In this document: positions 7,330 to 14,570 of the stretch, in pieces | Numbering within the stretch: position 1 is the first letter of the stretch | How the letters are laid out: each line of letters begins with the position of its first letter | Source: JBCDBL01 sp039183635 | GTDB taxonomy: Bacteria > Pseudomonadota > Alphaproteobacteria > Caulobacterales > Parvularculaceae | Assembly (NCBI GenBank): GCA_039183635.1 | Contig: JBCDBL010000098.1 | Span: 1 to 16,293 of the forward strand | DNA: 16,293 bases | Direction of reading: 5' to 3' | Made by a program: the position numbers and the translations under genes | Notes under the pieces: model-generated | The model's input: only the letters and a program-made list of their open reading frames with translations | Told to the model about the DNA's origin: nothing | Database searches by the model: none

Positions 7330-7983
7330 TTAAAAGACCGTCTCAACACGGGTGACGTCGCTGACAGCGATTTTCTTCTCGCCAAGGTTTAGTTTTGAAA
7401 CGCCGTCGACAATGTCGACCGCGCCGACGACCTCACGGTAGAAGATATCGGCCGTAATGGGCTTGGCTTCTGCGTCCTTCGCTTCAACGCTCAAGGAATA
7501 TTTGCCAGGCGGATAGGTCTGACCATTGTCGCCGACGCCGTCCCAGTACAAAAGGTGCTCGCCGGCCGTCTGAGCGCCTTCAGAAGTGAAGACCGTTGAT
7601 CCGGACTCGTCTTTGACTTTGACCGTAATATCGGCTGCATCTGCGGGCAAATCGTACCGCCAGGATGCTTTTTCGCCGATCAGCTGCGCTTCGTCGCCGG
7701 CGGCGGTGATGACTTTGCCGATATAATCGACCGCAGTTTGCCCTTCGCTTAGCTCTTGCAGTTTGATGAGGTTCTCAAGGTGCTCATTGGTTCTGATCGC
7801 CTGTTCAACTTCCGTAAATTGAACCAGTTGCGAGGTGAACTCGTTCGTGTCAAGAGGCTCCAGCGGGTCTTGGTTCTGCAACTGCGTGGTCAGGAGGGTG
7901 AGGAATGTATCGAAATCCTCAGCAAGGCCTGTTGTCGACTGCTGTGCGGCGCTTTGGGCTTGGGTGGCGGACGTCACTTCCAT
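7330..7983 (-). CDS. flgD: Flagellar hook assembly (cap) protein FlgD
   Basis: FlgD forms the scaffold cap at the tip of the growing hook and is required for FlgE polymerisation. The 217-residue product has a flexible Gln/Ala/Thr-rich start, then the conserved DFDTFLTLLTTQLQNQDPLE block (23-42) continuing to QFTEVEQAI, which defines the family. A beta-rich C-terminal half (about 95-190) contains the LLYWDGVGDNGQTYPPGKY segment typical of the FlgD Ig-like fold. It lies 15 bases after the fliK stop with AAGGAAAG as ribosome site. A small palindrome (GGTCTT-TAA-AAGACC, 7325-7339) covers the stop codon. Confidence 0.96.
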   Translation of the reverse strand: MEVTSATQAQSAAQQSTTGLAEDFDTFLTLLTTQLQNQDPLEPLDTNEFTSQLVQFTEVEQAIRTNEHLENLIKLQELSEGQTAVDYIGKVITAAGDEAQLIGEKASWRYDLPADAADITVKVKDESGSTVFTSEGAQTAGEHLLYWDGVGDNGQTYPPGKYSLSVEAKDAEAKPITADIFYREVVGAVDIVDGVSKLNLGEKKIAVSDVTRVETVF

Positions 7984-7998
7984 CGTATGCGTCTTTCC

Positions 7999-9513
7999 TT
8001 AAATGCGAATATCCACGCCGCTGCGTCCGGCGAGAATTTGTGGTGTGTCAGGAGTGTCTGAATTGGCGTCTGACTCCGCCTCCGTTTGTGCAGCCTGTTC
8101 GTTTTCCGCCTCGCCGCCTCGACGGTCCTTCATTTCAAAGGCGAGGGCCCCGTCTTTCATGTCGAACCCTGCGTCGGCGAGGGCTTTTTCCAGGGCGCGG
8201 GCGTCGCGGCTCATCATGTCGAGCGCATCGGTGCGCTCGAAGCTCAAATGGGCGCTGGCGCGCCCCTGTGCGTCGATGTCGAGCTTAACGTCGATGCGGC
8301 CAAGTTCCGGCGGATCAAGACGAATTTCAAAACGGCTCGCCCCGTTGTCGACGTTACGACGAACAAGGGCGGCGAAGTCCTGTGCGGCCGCTTGGGGAGA
8401 CTGGAGGACGGATACGCGATTGCGCGGGGCGGCGAGGGGGCCTTCCTGCCGTAACGGCGCAACGTCAAGGCCGCTGTCGAGCATTTGCCCTTCCGTCGTC
8501 TGTGTTAAACCATCCGTAGGGGTAGAAAAAGGAATTGGCGCAACCGTTCCCTCGGAAAGTGCTGCCTGGGGCGCCGTTGTTGTTGGGGCGGGCGTGTTTG
8601 CGGCAGGGGTGTTTCCACCTGGTGCGGCGGCTGTTGCGCCTGGCGTTTTCGCATCCGCTGACGCTGCGGCGTGTAGCGCCGCCTTGCGGGAAGGCTCGTC
8701 TTGTCCCGCATTGCGCCCAGCGTCTTTACCTGGTGCTGCTGTTATATCCCCACTCTCGCCATGTGCGGCGGTCGCCGCTTCTTCAGCTGCGCCTACAGAT
8801 GATGTTTGTGTTGTGGACCGGCTGTCGCGTTGGAGCGCGGCGGCGGGAGCGCCGATTGCCGCCGCGTCAACCGGCGTGGCGGCGGCGTCTTTTATTTGGC
8901 TCGGCGCTTGCGCTTCGCTCGTTGCTGCGTCGGGGCGCGCGGTCTCTTCGGAAGGCGCATCAAGCGCGGCTGCTGTTTTCGCCGTTTGCGCTGCAGCTGG
9001 AGGACGCGGCGCGATCGGCGCTTCCGATGCGGTATTGCGCGTTTTGCCATCCAGCGCCAGTGTGGAAGAAGGCGCGGTTTGCGGTGTCGCGTTGTTTTCT
9101 GCGAAGGGCGCGCCCAGGTCAGGCGCAGTTGATGCAACTTGTTGCGCCCCTTGGCCTGGCGTCCATAGCGGCGTCGGTGTCGCCGCGTTGTCCTGGTCAA
9201 CCGGGCTAAAGGCGCTCAGCAGGCTGTTTTGAAATGATGAAAGTTCTGCATCGGGGACGTTCGTTGATATGAACGTTGCAAGCGCATCCCCGCTCAGACG
9301 TTCGCCATCGACGCCGGCGTCGCCCAAAGCTTCGCGTAAGGACGCCAGGAAATCCTCACCTTGCCCGTCCGAAGACAGAAGGCTTTGCAGATCGGTTGTA
9401 AGATCTCCGGTAAGGCCTTCGCCTTTGCCGGCGAACAGGCCGGCTGGCGTACGGCCGCCCGCGGCGGGCGCGAACAAAGCAGACAGAAGATCAAATGCGG
9501 ATGTCGGTCCCAT
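7999..9513 (-). CDS. fliK: Flagellar hook-length control protein FliK
   Basis: FliK measures the hook and switches the export system from hook to filament substrates. With the start used here the product is 504 residues. The first three quarters are low-complexity and Ala/Thr/Pro/Gln-rich, as usual for FliK. The C-terminal Flg_hook domain (about 375-475) carries RFEIRLDPPELGRIDVKL, the family signature. The open frame extends up to 9750, but I chose ATG 9513 (MGPTSAFDLLSALF) for two reasons. A sigma-54 promoter at 9558-9572 predicts transcription from about 9546, and the upstream codons have no family features. GGAG lies 12 bases before this ATG, a rather long spacing. It is the first gene of fliK-flgD-flgE. 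The family is poorly conserved outside the C-terminus. Confidence 0.88.
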   Translation of the reverse strand: MGPTSAFDLLSALFAPAAGGRTPAGLFAGKGEGLTGDLTTDLQSLLSSDGQGEDFLASLREALGDAGVDGERLSGDALATFISTNVPDAELSSFQNSLLSAFSPVDQDNAATPTPLWTPGQGAQQVASTAPDLGAPFAENNATPQTAPSSTLALDGKTRNTASEAPIAPRPPAAAQTAKTAAALDAPSEETARPDAATSEAQAPSQIKDAAATPVDAAAIGAPAAALQRDSRSTTQTSSVGAAEEAATAAHGESGDITAAPGKDAGRNAGQDEPSRKAALHAAASADAKTPGATAAAPGGNTPAANTPAPTTTAPQAALSEGTVAPIPFSTPTDGLTQTTEGQMLDSGLDVAPLRQEGPLAAPRNRVSVLQSPQAAAQDFAALVRRNVDNGASRFEIRLDPPELGRIDVKLDIDAQGRASAHLSFERTDALDMMSRDARALEKALADAGFDMKDGALAFEMKDRRGGEAENEQAAQTEAESDANSDTPDTPQILAGRSGVDIRI

Positions 9514-9557
9514 GACGTTTGGGCGCTCCAATAAATAAATGCTCGCCACAACAGGGA

Positions 9558-9572
9558 GCAAAACCGAGGCCA
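9558..9572 (-). promoter_or_regulatory. Sigma-54 promoter of fliK-flgD-flgE
   Basis: Read on the minus strand: TGGCCTCGGTTTTGC. It has GG and GC of the -24/-12 elements exactly 10 bases apart, followed by T, close to the consensus TGGCAC-N5-TTGC. The predicted start is near 9546, giving a 33-base leader before the fliK ATG at 9513. FlbD, encoded in this window, is the expected activator. Confidence 0.75.
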
Positions 9573-9602
9573 ACTCGCCAAATCTAAAAAGTCTAATAAA
9601 AA

Positions 9603-9615
9603 CAACGATTTGAAA
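9603..9615 (-). promoter_or_regulatory. IHF-like site in the divergent control region
   Basis: On the minus strand TTTCAAATCGTTG matches the IHF consensus WATCAANNNNTTR with one mismatch, in an A/T-rich tract (9581-9620). It sits between the leftward sigma-54 promoter and the FlbD-motif-like pair at 9639-9671, where IHF usually bends DNA to bring an activator to sigma-54 polymerase. IHF sites are degenerate, so this is tentative. Confidence 0.35.
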
Positions 9616-9638
9616 TATTTCTGGATGATCGGTAGGAC

Positions 9639-9671
9639 GGATCTTTTTGCCGTGTCCGGAAAGACTTGCCG
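9639..9671. promoter_or_regulatory. Degenerate pair of FlbD-site-like motifs between the two promoters
   Basis: Two copies ending in TTGCCG (GGATCTTTTTGCCG at 9639-9652 and GGAAAGACTTGCCG at 9658-9671) share 9-10 of 14 positions with the strong motif pair at 9853-9884, at nearly the same period (19 versus 18 bases). They lie about 95-125 bases upstream of the leftward start (about 9546) and about 70-105 upstream of the rightward start (about 9743). These are usual enhancer distances, so one pair could serve both promoters. The FlbD link is inferred. Confidence 0.35.
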
Positions 9672-9716
9672 GGCGGCGGCGCCCTTCTTTTCCGCCTGCG
9701 GCGCTGTTTGCAAAGT

Positions 9717-9731
9717 TGGCCCGCTGATTGC
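9717..9731 (+). promoter_or_regulatory. Sigma-54 promoter of flgK-flgL
   Basis: TGGCCCGCTGATTGC has the -24 GG and -12 GC exactly 10 bases apart, followed by T. The predicted start is about 9743, so flgK would have a leader of about 169 bases, unusually long. The promoter faces away from the fliK promoter 144 bases to the left. Confidence 0.75.
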
Positions 9732-9762
9732 TCTTTATAAGGTGCGTCACAAAAAGGGCGAT

Positions 9763-9915
9763 ATGGAAACCGCAATGCTGATTTATAGGAAAGTCATGAA
9801 AATCAAGGGGTTGGGAGGTTTTTCCGCCTCTGCGACCTGCATGGCGGGGATGGGCGAAGTTTGCCGGTCCGGCGAATTTTGCCGAGTTGAAGGCGGAAAG
9901 GACGACAGGACATGA
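9763..9915 (+). other. Possible 50-codon leader ORF ahead of flgK
   Basis: Inside the predicted flgK leader, an ATG 20 bases after the expected transcription start is preceded by AAAAAGGG at ribosome-site distance. It opens a 50-codon frame (METAMLIYRKVMKIKGLGGF onward). Its TGA overlaps the flgK start as ATGA, the classic coupling overlap. The product resembles nothing I recognise and has four cysteine/methionine-rich short segments of low information. It may be chance, since the frame also runs through the FlbD-like motif pair. I do not claim it is translated. Confidence 0.25.
9853..9884. promoter_or_regulatory. Tandem 14-bp FlbD-binding-site-like motifs in the flgK leader
   Basis: GGCGAAGTTTGCCG (9853-9866) and GGCGAATTTTGCCG (9871-9884) differ at one base and are 18 bases apart start to start, with only GTCC between them. 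On the minus strand they read CGGCAAA-C/A-TTCGCC, similar to the ftr (flagellar transcription regulation) element bound by Caulobacter FlbD as I remember it. They lie about 110-142 bases downstream of the predicted flgK start. Caulobacter flaN/flbG is known to use ftr elements placed downstream of a promoter. The repeat itself is plain in the sequence; the FlbD assignment is inferred. Confidence 0.55.
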
Positions 9916-12068
9916 GTATTGAAGCCATGCTGGCGAACGCCGTCGGCGGTCTCGCCGTCAGCCAGACCGCTCTTAGGACAACTTCGGAAAACGTTGCAAA
10001 CGTCAATACGCCGAACTATGTCCGCCGGGAGACGATTATCGGCGCCAATACCGCAGATGGCGTCAACTCCACGGTGACGGTTCAGGAGATCCGCCGGGTC
10101 GTCGATCAATACTTCTTCCGTGAATCCCTTGCAGTAACGGCTGAAGCCGCTGGCGCTGAGCAGGCCGCCAGGGTCCAGGAACGCCTTCAGGCCCAGTTCG
10201 GCGCGCCCGGCGATAATGCGGCGTTTCCTGCGCAAATCGATAATGTGTTCGCATCCTTCTCGGAGCTGACCATCGAAGCGGCCTCCACTGCCCGCCGCAT
10301 CAACAGCCTTGGCGCATTGCGCGAGATGGCGTCGAACTTCAAATCCGCCCTTGATGAGATCGCCGACCAGCGCCAGGACGTGGACAATGAAATCGTTACG
10401 GCTGTCGTGGAGGTGAACGCGCTCATTAAGCAAATTTACGACCTCAACGCCCAAATCGAGCGCAGCGTCCTTAGCGGGGAAAGCGCAAACGGTTTAAAGG
10501 ACCAACAAGATCAGATCATCGCCAAGCTTGCAGAATTTATGGACATCCGTGTGGTGAACAAAGATGCGGGGCGCGTTGACGTTCTCACCGGCGACGGCGT
10601 CAGTCTTGTCAATATCGGCTACGCGGTCCTGTCTTATGAAGGAGAAGGGGCGGTGTCCGACAGCACCGTGTTCTCGCCGATCACGATGCAGGTCATTCAC
10701 CCGCAGACCGGCGATCCCTTGAGCGTGACAGCGCCGATCGAATCGAACCTCCAGTCGGGCGCCATACGGGCCATGCTGGATTTGCGCGACAAGGATCTGC
10801 CGGACTACGCCGCACAATTGTCCGCCGTCGCGGCGGGCGTTGTCGACCAATTGAATGCGGCCCACAACGATAATGCCGCCGTACCGGCGCCAAATACGCT
10901 GACCGGCGTGAACACTGGTCTTCTCGCCACGGATGCGCATGGGTTTACCGGCCGCACGAGCGTGGCGATCACCGACGCCGGGGGCGCGCTTCAACGCCGG
11001 GTCGATATAGATTTTGATGCTGGAACTTATTCGGTAAACGGCGGCGGCGCGGTCGCCTTTGGCGGCGGGACGATCGGCGACGTGATCACCGCCATCAACA
11101 CCGGCCTCGGCGCTTTCGGCACAGCGTCCTTAACCGGCGGTGTTTTGACGATCGACGCCGCCGGGGCGGCGGATGGCGTTGCGCTTCTTCAGGACGAGAC
11201 GGCGCCCTCCTCACGCGCCGGGCGGGGTTTTTCCCATTTCTTCGGGTTGAACGATGTTCTGCAAACGTCTTACCCCAGTCATTTCAGCACTGGTTTGTCC
11301 GGTTCCGACGCCCACGGTTTTACGCCCGGCGATACGATTGAGTTCGTCATTTTGAATGACGCCGGCGCTCAGGCGACCCGCACGGTCACTGTGCCGGCCG
11401 GCGCCACATTCAACGATCTCATAACGGCGTTTAACAATCCGAGCACTGGCGTTGGAGCTTATTTTAATTTTACATTGAATGCGGACGGCGAGTTGACATC
11501 GACGCCGACGTCGCTGTCCGCGGGATATCGGCTGCTGGTGGCGAACGATGGTACAAGCAGAGGCGCCGCCGGGGTGTCCTTTACCGACCTGTTCGGCGTA
11601 GGGCCCGGCCCTGAAGCGGGGCGCGGCCGGGAAATGCAGATCCGCCAGGATATTGAGGCGTTTCCGTCTCTCCTTTCCCTCGCCAAGCTTGACCTGTCTT
11701 CAGGTCTTGTCGGCGATGTTGTGTTGACCGTGGGCGACAATCGCGGCGCCCTTGGTCTTGAGGCGGCGCAGACCCAGAGCGTGGCTTTTGACGCCGTTGG
11801 AAAAATGGCCGCCGCCGTCGGCACGGTGAGTGAATACGCCGCACAGGTTCTAACGAATTTTGCGAACGAAGCGCGGGCCGCGGAAGACGCAAAGCTCGGC
11901 GCTGAAGCCCTCCTTGATGAGGTGACATTGCGTCGTGAAGACGTTCAAGGCGTGAACATCGATGAAGAGTTGGCGCAAATGTTGGTGTTTCAACAGTCCT
12001 ATAACGCTGCGGCGCGTCTTATTCAGGCGGCCGGGGAGTTGTATGACGCATTGCTGAACGCCGTGTAA
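9912..12068 (+). CDS. flgK: Flagellar hook-associated protein FlgK (HAP1)
   Basis: FlgK is the first hook-filament junction protein, added to the hook tip after the FliK switch. The 718-residue product is longer than enterobacterial FlgK (547). It has the family N-terminus (MLANAVGGLAVSQTALRTTS, then ENVANVNTPNYVRR), a helical D1 part to about 200, and the C-terminal helix (INIDEELAQM-like VNIDEELAQMLVFQQSYNAA, ending LYDALLNAV). The extra length lies in the middle, where two segments (about 341-445 and 466-562) resemble each other. Each starts DAHGFT, has a DVITAIN/DLITAFN motif, and ends with a Ser-Arg-Gly run and FS/FT-x-x-FG. This suggests a duplicated surface domain. The ribosome site is AGGAC close to the ATG. 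FlgL follows after 22 bases. Confidence 0.96.
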   Translation: MSIEAMLANAVGGLAVSQTALRTTSENVANVNTPNYVRRETIIGANTADGVNSTVTVQEIRRVVDQYFFRESLAVTAEAAGAEQAARVQERLQAQFGAPGDNAAFPAQIDNVFASFSELTIEAASTARRINSLGALREMASNFKSALDEIADQRQDVDNEIVTAVVEVNALIKQIYDLNAQIERSVLSGESANGLKDQQDQIIAKLAEFMDIRVVNKDAGRVDVLTGDGVSLVNIGYAVLSYEGEGAVSDSTVFSPITMQVIHPQTGDPLSVTAPIESNLQSGAIRAMLDLRDKDLPDYAAQLSAVAAGVVDQLNAAHNDNAAVPAPNTLTGVNTGLLATDAHGFTGRTSVAITDAGGALQRRVDIDFDAGTYSVNGGGAVAFGGGTIGDVITAINTGLGAFGTASLTGGVLTIDAAGAADGVALLQDETAPSSRAGRGFSHFFGLNDVLQTSYPSHFSTGLSGSDAHGFTPGDTIEFVILNDAGAQATRTVTVPAGATFNDLITAFNNPSTGVGAYFNFTLNADGELTSTPTSLSAGYRLLVANDGTSRGAAGVSFTDLFGVGPGPEAGRGREMQIRQDIEAFPSLLSLAKLDLSSGLVGDVVLTVGDNRGALGLEAAQTQSVAFDAVGKMAAAVGTVSEYAAQVLTNFANEARAAEDAKLGAEALLDEVTLRREDVQGVNIDEELAQMLVFQQSYNAAARLIQAAGELYDALLNAV

Positions 12069-12090
12069 GGAAAAAGAAACGAGGACGCAT

Positions 12091-13014
12091 ATGACTCGTA
12101 TTGCAAACTACGCTTCCTACCAGACCATATTGCTGGAGTTCACCCGCAACCAGCGGGATATTTTTGAAACCCAGCGGCAAGTCTCAACCGGCAAGGTCGC
12201 GCAAGACTACAAGGGCATCGGCGACGATGTCAGCTTGCTGTTGTCGTCCAAGGACGCCGCCGCCCGGGCCGATCGCTATATCGATCTTGGCAAACAGGTC
12301 CAGACTCGCATTGATTTGCAGGATGTCACCTTGGAAAGTTTCGCCTCAAGCGCCGGCGATTTGCGCCAGGCCGTCACCGAGGCGGTGGCGCAGAATTCCG
12401 GCCTCGTCCTGATGGAGCGCCTGCAGTCCGTCCTCAGCACGGCGGTGTCCGCGCTGAACTCTGAAATCGACGGGCACTATGTCTTTGCCGGAACGCGGAC
12501 GGACACGCCGCCCGTGAACATTTCAACCTTGGCGGATCTCCAGGCTGCGCCCGCCGTCGCCGACATATTCGACAATAACGGCGTGCGGCCGGCCATCAAT
12601 ATCGATGAAAACCTGACGATCGAATATGGATTTCTCGCCAATGAGGTGGGGCAAGACCTCTTCCAGGCCTTGAGGGACATTGCCGATTTTAACTCCGGCC
12701 CCAACGGCCCGTTTGGAACGGAGCTGACGGACGCCCAGGCGACCTTCCTGCAAGGTTTACTGCCGACGCTGGAGGCGGTTGGCGATAGTGCGAACGAGGT
12801 GGTCGGACAAAACGGCGTTTTCTTCAACGAGGTTGAGGACGCGATGGTGCGCAATGAGCGCCGACGGGACTATATGCTCGCCGTTGTGGCCGACATCGAA
12901 GACGTCGACATGGCCGCCGCGGTGACGAAACTGAACGAAGACCAGATCGCCGCCGAAGCGACGGCGAAGGTTTTGGCGGATATGTCCCGTTTGTCGCTGC
13001 TGCAGTTTCTCTAA
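12091..13014 (+). CDS. flgL: Flagellar hook-associated protein FlgL (HAP3)
   Basis: FlgL is the second hook-filament junction protein and belongs to the flagellin family. The 307-residue product has the flagellin-like N-terminal helical domain (YQTILLEFTRNQRDIFETQR, then VSTGKVAQDYKGIGDD), a LNSEIDGHYVFAGTRTDTPP segment typical of FlgL, and a C-terminal helical domain (DIEDVDMAAAVTKLNEDQIA, ending SRLSLLQFL). Length is normal. It is the second gene of the flgK unit, with GAGGA as ribosome site. It could be mistaken for a short flagellin, but the GHYVFAGT motif and its position after flgK decide for FlgL. No flagellin gene lies in the window. Confidence 0.95.
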   Translation: MTRIANYASYQTILLEFTRNQRDIFETQRQVSTGKVAQDYKGIGDDVSLLLSSKDAAARADRYIDLGKQVQTRIDLQDVTLESFASSAGDLRQAVTEAVAQNSGLVLMERLQSVLSTAVSALNSEIDGHYVFAGTRTDTPPVNISTLADLQAAPAVADIFDNNGVRPAINIDENLTIEYGFLANEVGQDLFQALRDIADFNSGPNGPFGTELTDAQATFLQGLLPTLEAVGDSANEVVGQNGVFFNEVEDAMVRNERRRDYMLAVVADIEDVDMAAAVTKLNEDQIAAEATAKVLADMSRLSLLQFL

Positions 13015-13065
13015 AAATTTCTAGGCTTTTAGAGCTGCGCATTGCGTTCTTCGCCATCACTGCAC

Positions 13066-13097
13066 CTCAGGACGATTGCCCATGCAATCGCCCTGAG
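13066..13097. other. Imperfect palindrome downstream of flgL
   Basis: Two 14-base arms (13066-13079 and 13084-13097) pair with a single A/C mismatch and a four-base loop. The stem is CTCAGG-a-CGATTGC against GCAATCG-c-CCTGAG. It starts 51 bases after the flgL stop. No T tract follows on either strand, so it is not a clear intrinsic terminator. It could end or stabilise the flgL mRNA or be a protein-binding palindrome. Confidence 0.45.
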
Positions 13098-13240
13098 CCA
13101 AGCGAGGGGAAGAAACATCGTTTTAATCTCGATAATTCTTGGCAACCCTGCCGATGCGCCGATGTTTTATAGAGTGAAGCCTGTTCGCGCCTGGAGCGGA
13201 TTACAGGTAAAGTAGATCGCCGGTTCACCGTCCGCGCGGC

Positions 13241-13268
13241 TTGAATACCGCCCATTCGGCGTTATGTT
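13241..13268 (+). promoter_or_regulatory. Possible sigma-70 promoter of mnmA
   Basis: TTGAAT (13241-13246) and TATGTT (13263-13268) are 16 bases apart and resemble -35 and -10 elements. Transcription would start about 13274-13276, only two to four bases before the mnmA ATG. No ribosome site lies before that ATG, so a leaderless mRNA is possible. Both hexamers are imperfect. Confidence 0.35.
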
Positions 13269-13277
13269 CGCTGTCCC

Positions 13278-14450
13278 ATGGCACTATATGCGACAGATGC
13301 GCCCGCGCCATTGCGCGATGGCCTCAACAGCCTCGGTCTGCCGACGGCGCCCGCGGACACGCGGGTGGTTGTCGCAATGTCCGGCGGTGTGGATTCCTCT
13401 GTCACAGCGGCGCTTTTGAAGCAGGAGGGCTATGACGTTGTCGGCCTGACGCTGCAGCTCTACGACCATGGCGTTGCAGTCCAAAAAAAGGGCGCCTGCT
13501 GCGCCGGGCAGGACATTCATGACGCCCGTCAGGTGGCGGAACGGCTCGACATGCCCCATTACGTCCTCGACTATGAAAGCCGTTTCCGTGAAGCGGTGAT
13601 GGAGGATTTCGCCGACACCTACCTCGCCGGGGCGACGCCGATCCCTTGCGTGCGCTGTAATGAGCGGGTGAAATTCCGCGACATGTTGGACACCGCCCGG
13701 GACCTTGGCGGCGCCGCCATGGCGACGGGGCATTATATTCAACGTAAAATGGGCGCCGCCGGGCCTGAGTTGCACCGCGCCGTCGACCCGGCCCGGGACC
13801 AAAGCTATTTCCTGTTCGCCACGACCCAGGAGCAATTGGATTTTCTGCGCTTTCCCCTCGGCGGGCTTCAAAAAGGCGCCGTACGGGACGCCGCGCGGGA
13901 TCTGGGCCTTATCGTCGCCGACAAGCCGGACAGCCAGGACATTTGCTTTGTGCCCGAAGGCAAATACGCCTCGGTCATCGAACGCTTGCGCCCCGGTGCG
14001 GCGGAGCCGGGGGAGATCGTCCATCTCGACGGTCGGGTCATGGGTCGGCACGACGGCGTCATCAATTACACGGTGGGTCAACGCCGCGGCCTTGGCGTTG
14101 CGGTGGGCGATCCATTGTTTGTTGTTCGTCTTGATGCGGACGACCATCGCGTCGTCGTCGGTCCGCGGGAGGCGCTGTTGACCCGTGCAATGGTGTTGAA
14201 GGATGTCAACTGGCTCGGCGGCGAAGCGCCTTTGCACACGCCTGTCGCCGTCAAGGTTCGCTCTACACGTGCGCCGAGCGCCGCCCGCGTCGGCCGCAGC
14301 GAAGACGGCCTGTGGCGCGTTGTGTTGGATGCGGCGGAGGAGGGCGTTGCTCCCGGCCAGGCCTGTGTCTTCTATGAGCCTGGCAATCACCATTCCCGCG
14401 TCCTCGGCGGGGGGTGGATCGATCGTACCGTTTCAGCGTATGACGCTTAA
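13278..14450 (+). CDS. mnmA: tRNA-specific 2-thiouridylase MnmA
   Basis: MnmA adds sulfur to C2 of the wobble uridine of Lys, Glu and Gln tRNAs, using ATP to adenylate the base and a cysteine persulfide as sulfur donor. The 390-residue product has the PP-loop SGGVDSS (35-41), a GACCAGQDIHDAR block common in alphaproteobacterial MnmA, the first catalytic cysteine in CVRCNERVKF (C127), ATGHY, and the second cysteine in DSQDICFVPEGKYA (C223), followed by NYTVGQRRGLGV. About 25 residues precede the core. The NSLGLP-type lead-in there looks like related proteins, so the ATG at 13278 is plausible, and no better in-frame start exists. No ribosome site is seen before it. It is unrelated to flagella and probably a separate unit. 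Confidence 0.96.
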   Translation: MALYATDAPAPLRDGLNSLGLPTAPADTRVVVAMSGGVDSSVTAALLKQEGYDVVGLTLQLYDHGVAVQKKGACCAGQDIHDARQVAERLDMPHYVLDYESRFREAVMEDFADTYLAGATPIPCVRCNERVKFRDMLDTARDLGGAAMATGHYIQRKMGAAGPELHRAVDPARDQSYFLFATTQEQLDFLRFPLGGLQKGAVRDAARDLGLIVADKPDSQDICFVPEGKYASVIERLRPGAAEPGEIVHLDGRVMGRHDGVINYTVGQRRGLGVAVGDPLFVVRLDADDHRVVVGPREALLTRAMVLKDVNWLGGEAPLHTPVAVKVRSTRAPSAARVGRSEDGLWRVVLDAAEEGVAPGQACVFYEPGNHHSRVLGGGWIDRTVSAYDA

Positions 14451-14570
14451 ACTGAAGAGGCGTTTCGGTGCTTTTCCAGCTCGTGTGCATGGTTCGCCAT
14501 GTCTTCTAGAGATGTGACGGAGCAGCGATTGCTGGGACGCAGTATCATGTTTGAGACGTAAGCGAACGGT

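Noticed and set aside
8003..9232. 409-codon plus-strand open frame opposite fliK
   Set aside because: It is the antisense shadow of a GC- and Ala-rich gene. The product is low-complexity Ala/Ser/Arg, with no family features and no ribosome site of note.
9610..9762. Upstream half of the plus-strand frame running from 9610 into the flgK leader
   Set aside because: It lies across and upstream of the predicted sigma-54 promoter, so it would not be in the flgK transcript. Only the part after about 9743 was kept as a possible leader ORF.
13113..13168. Long-range inverted repeat AACATCG/CGATGTT between flgL and mnmA
   Set aside because: Only about 8 bases pair across a loop near 40 bases. This is too weak to call a terminator or RNA element.
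13067..13255. 62-codon minus-strand frame between flgL and mnmA
   Set aside because: It has a basic, low-information product with no ribosome site or family features, and overlaps the palindrome at 13066-13097. The gap is better read as non-coding.
13284..14393. 369-codon minus-strand open frame opposite mnmA
   Set aside because: It lies entirely antisense to a clear MnmA with intact catalytic motifs. The translation has no recognisable domain.
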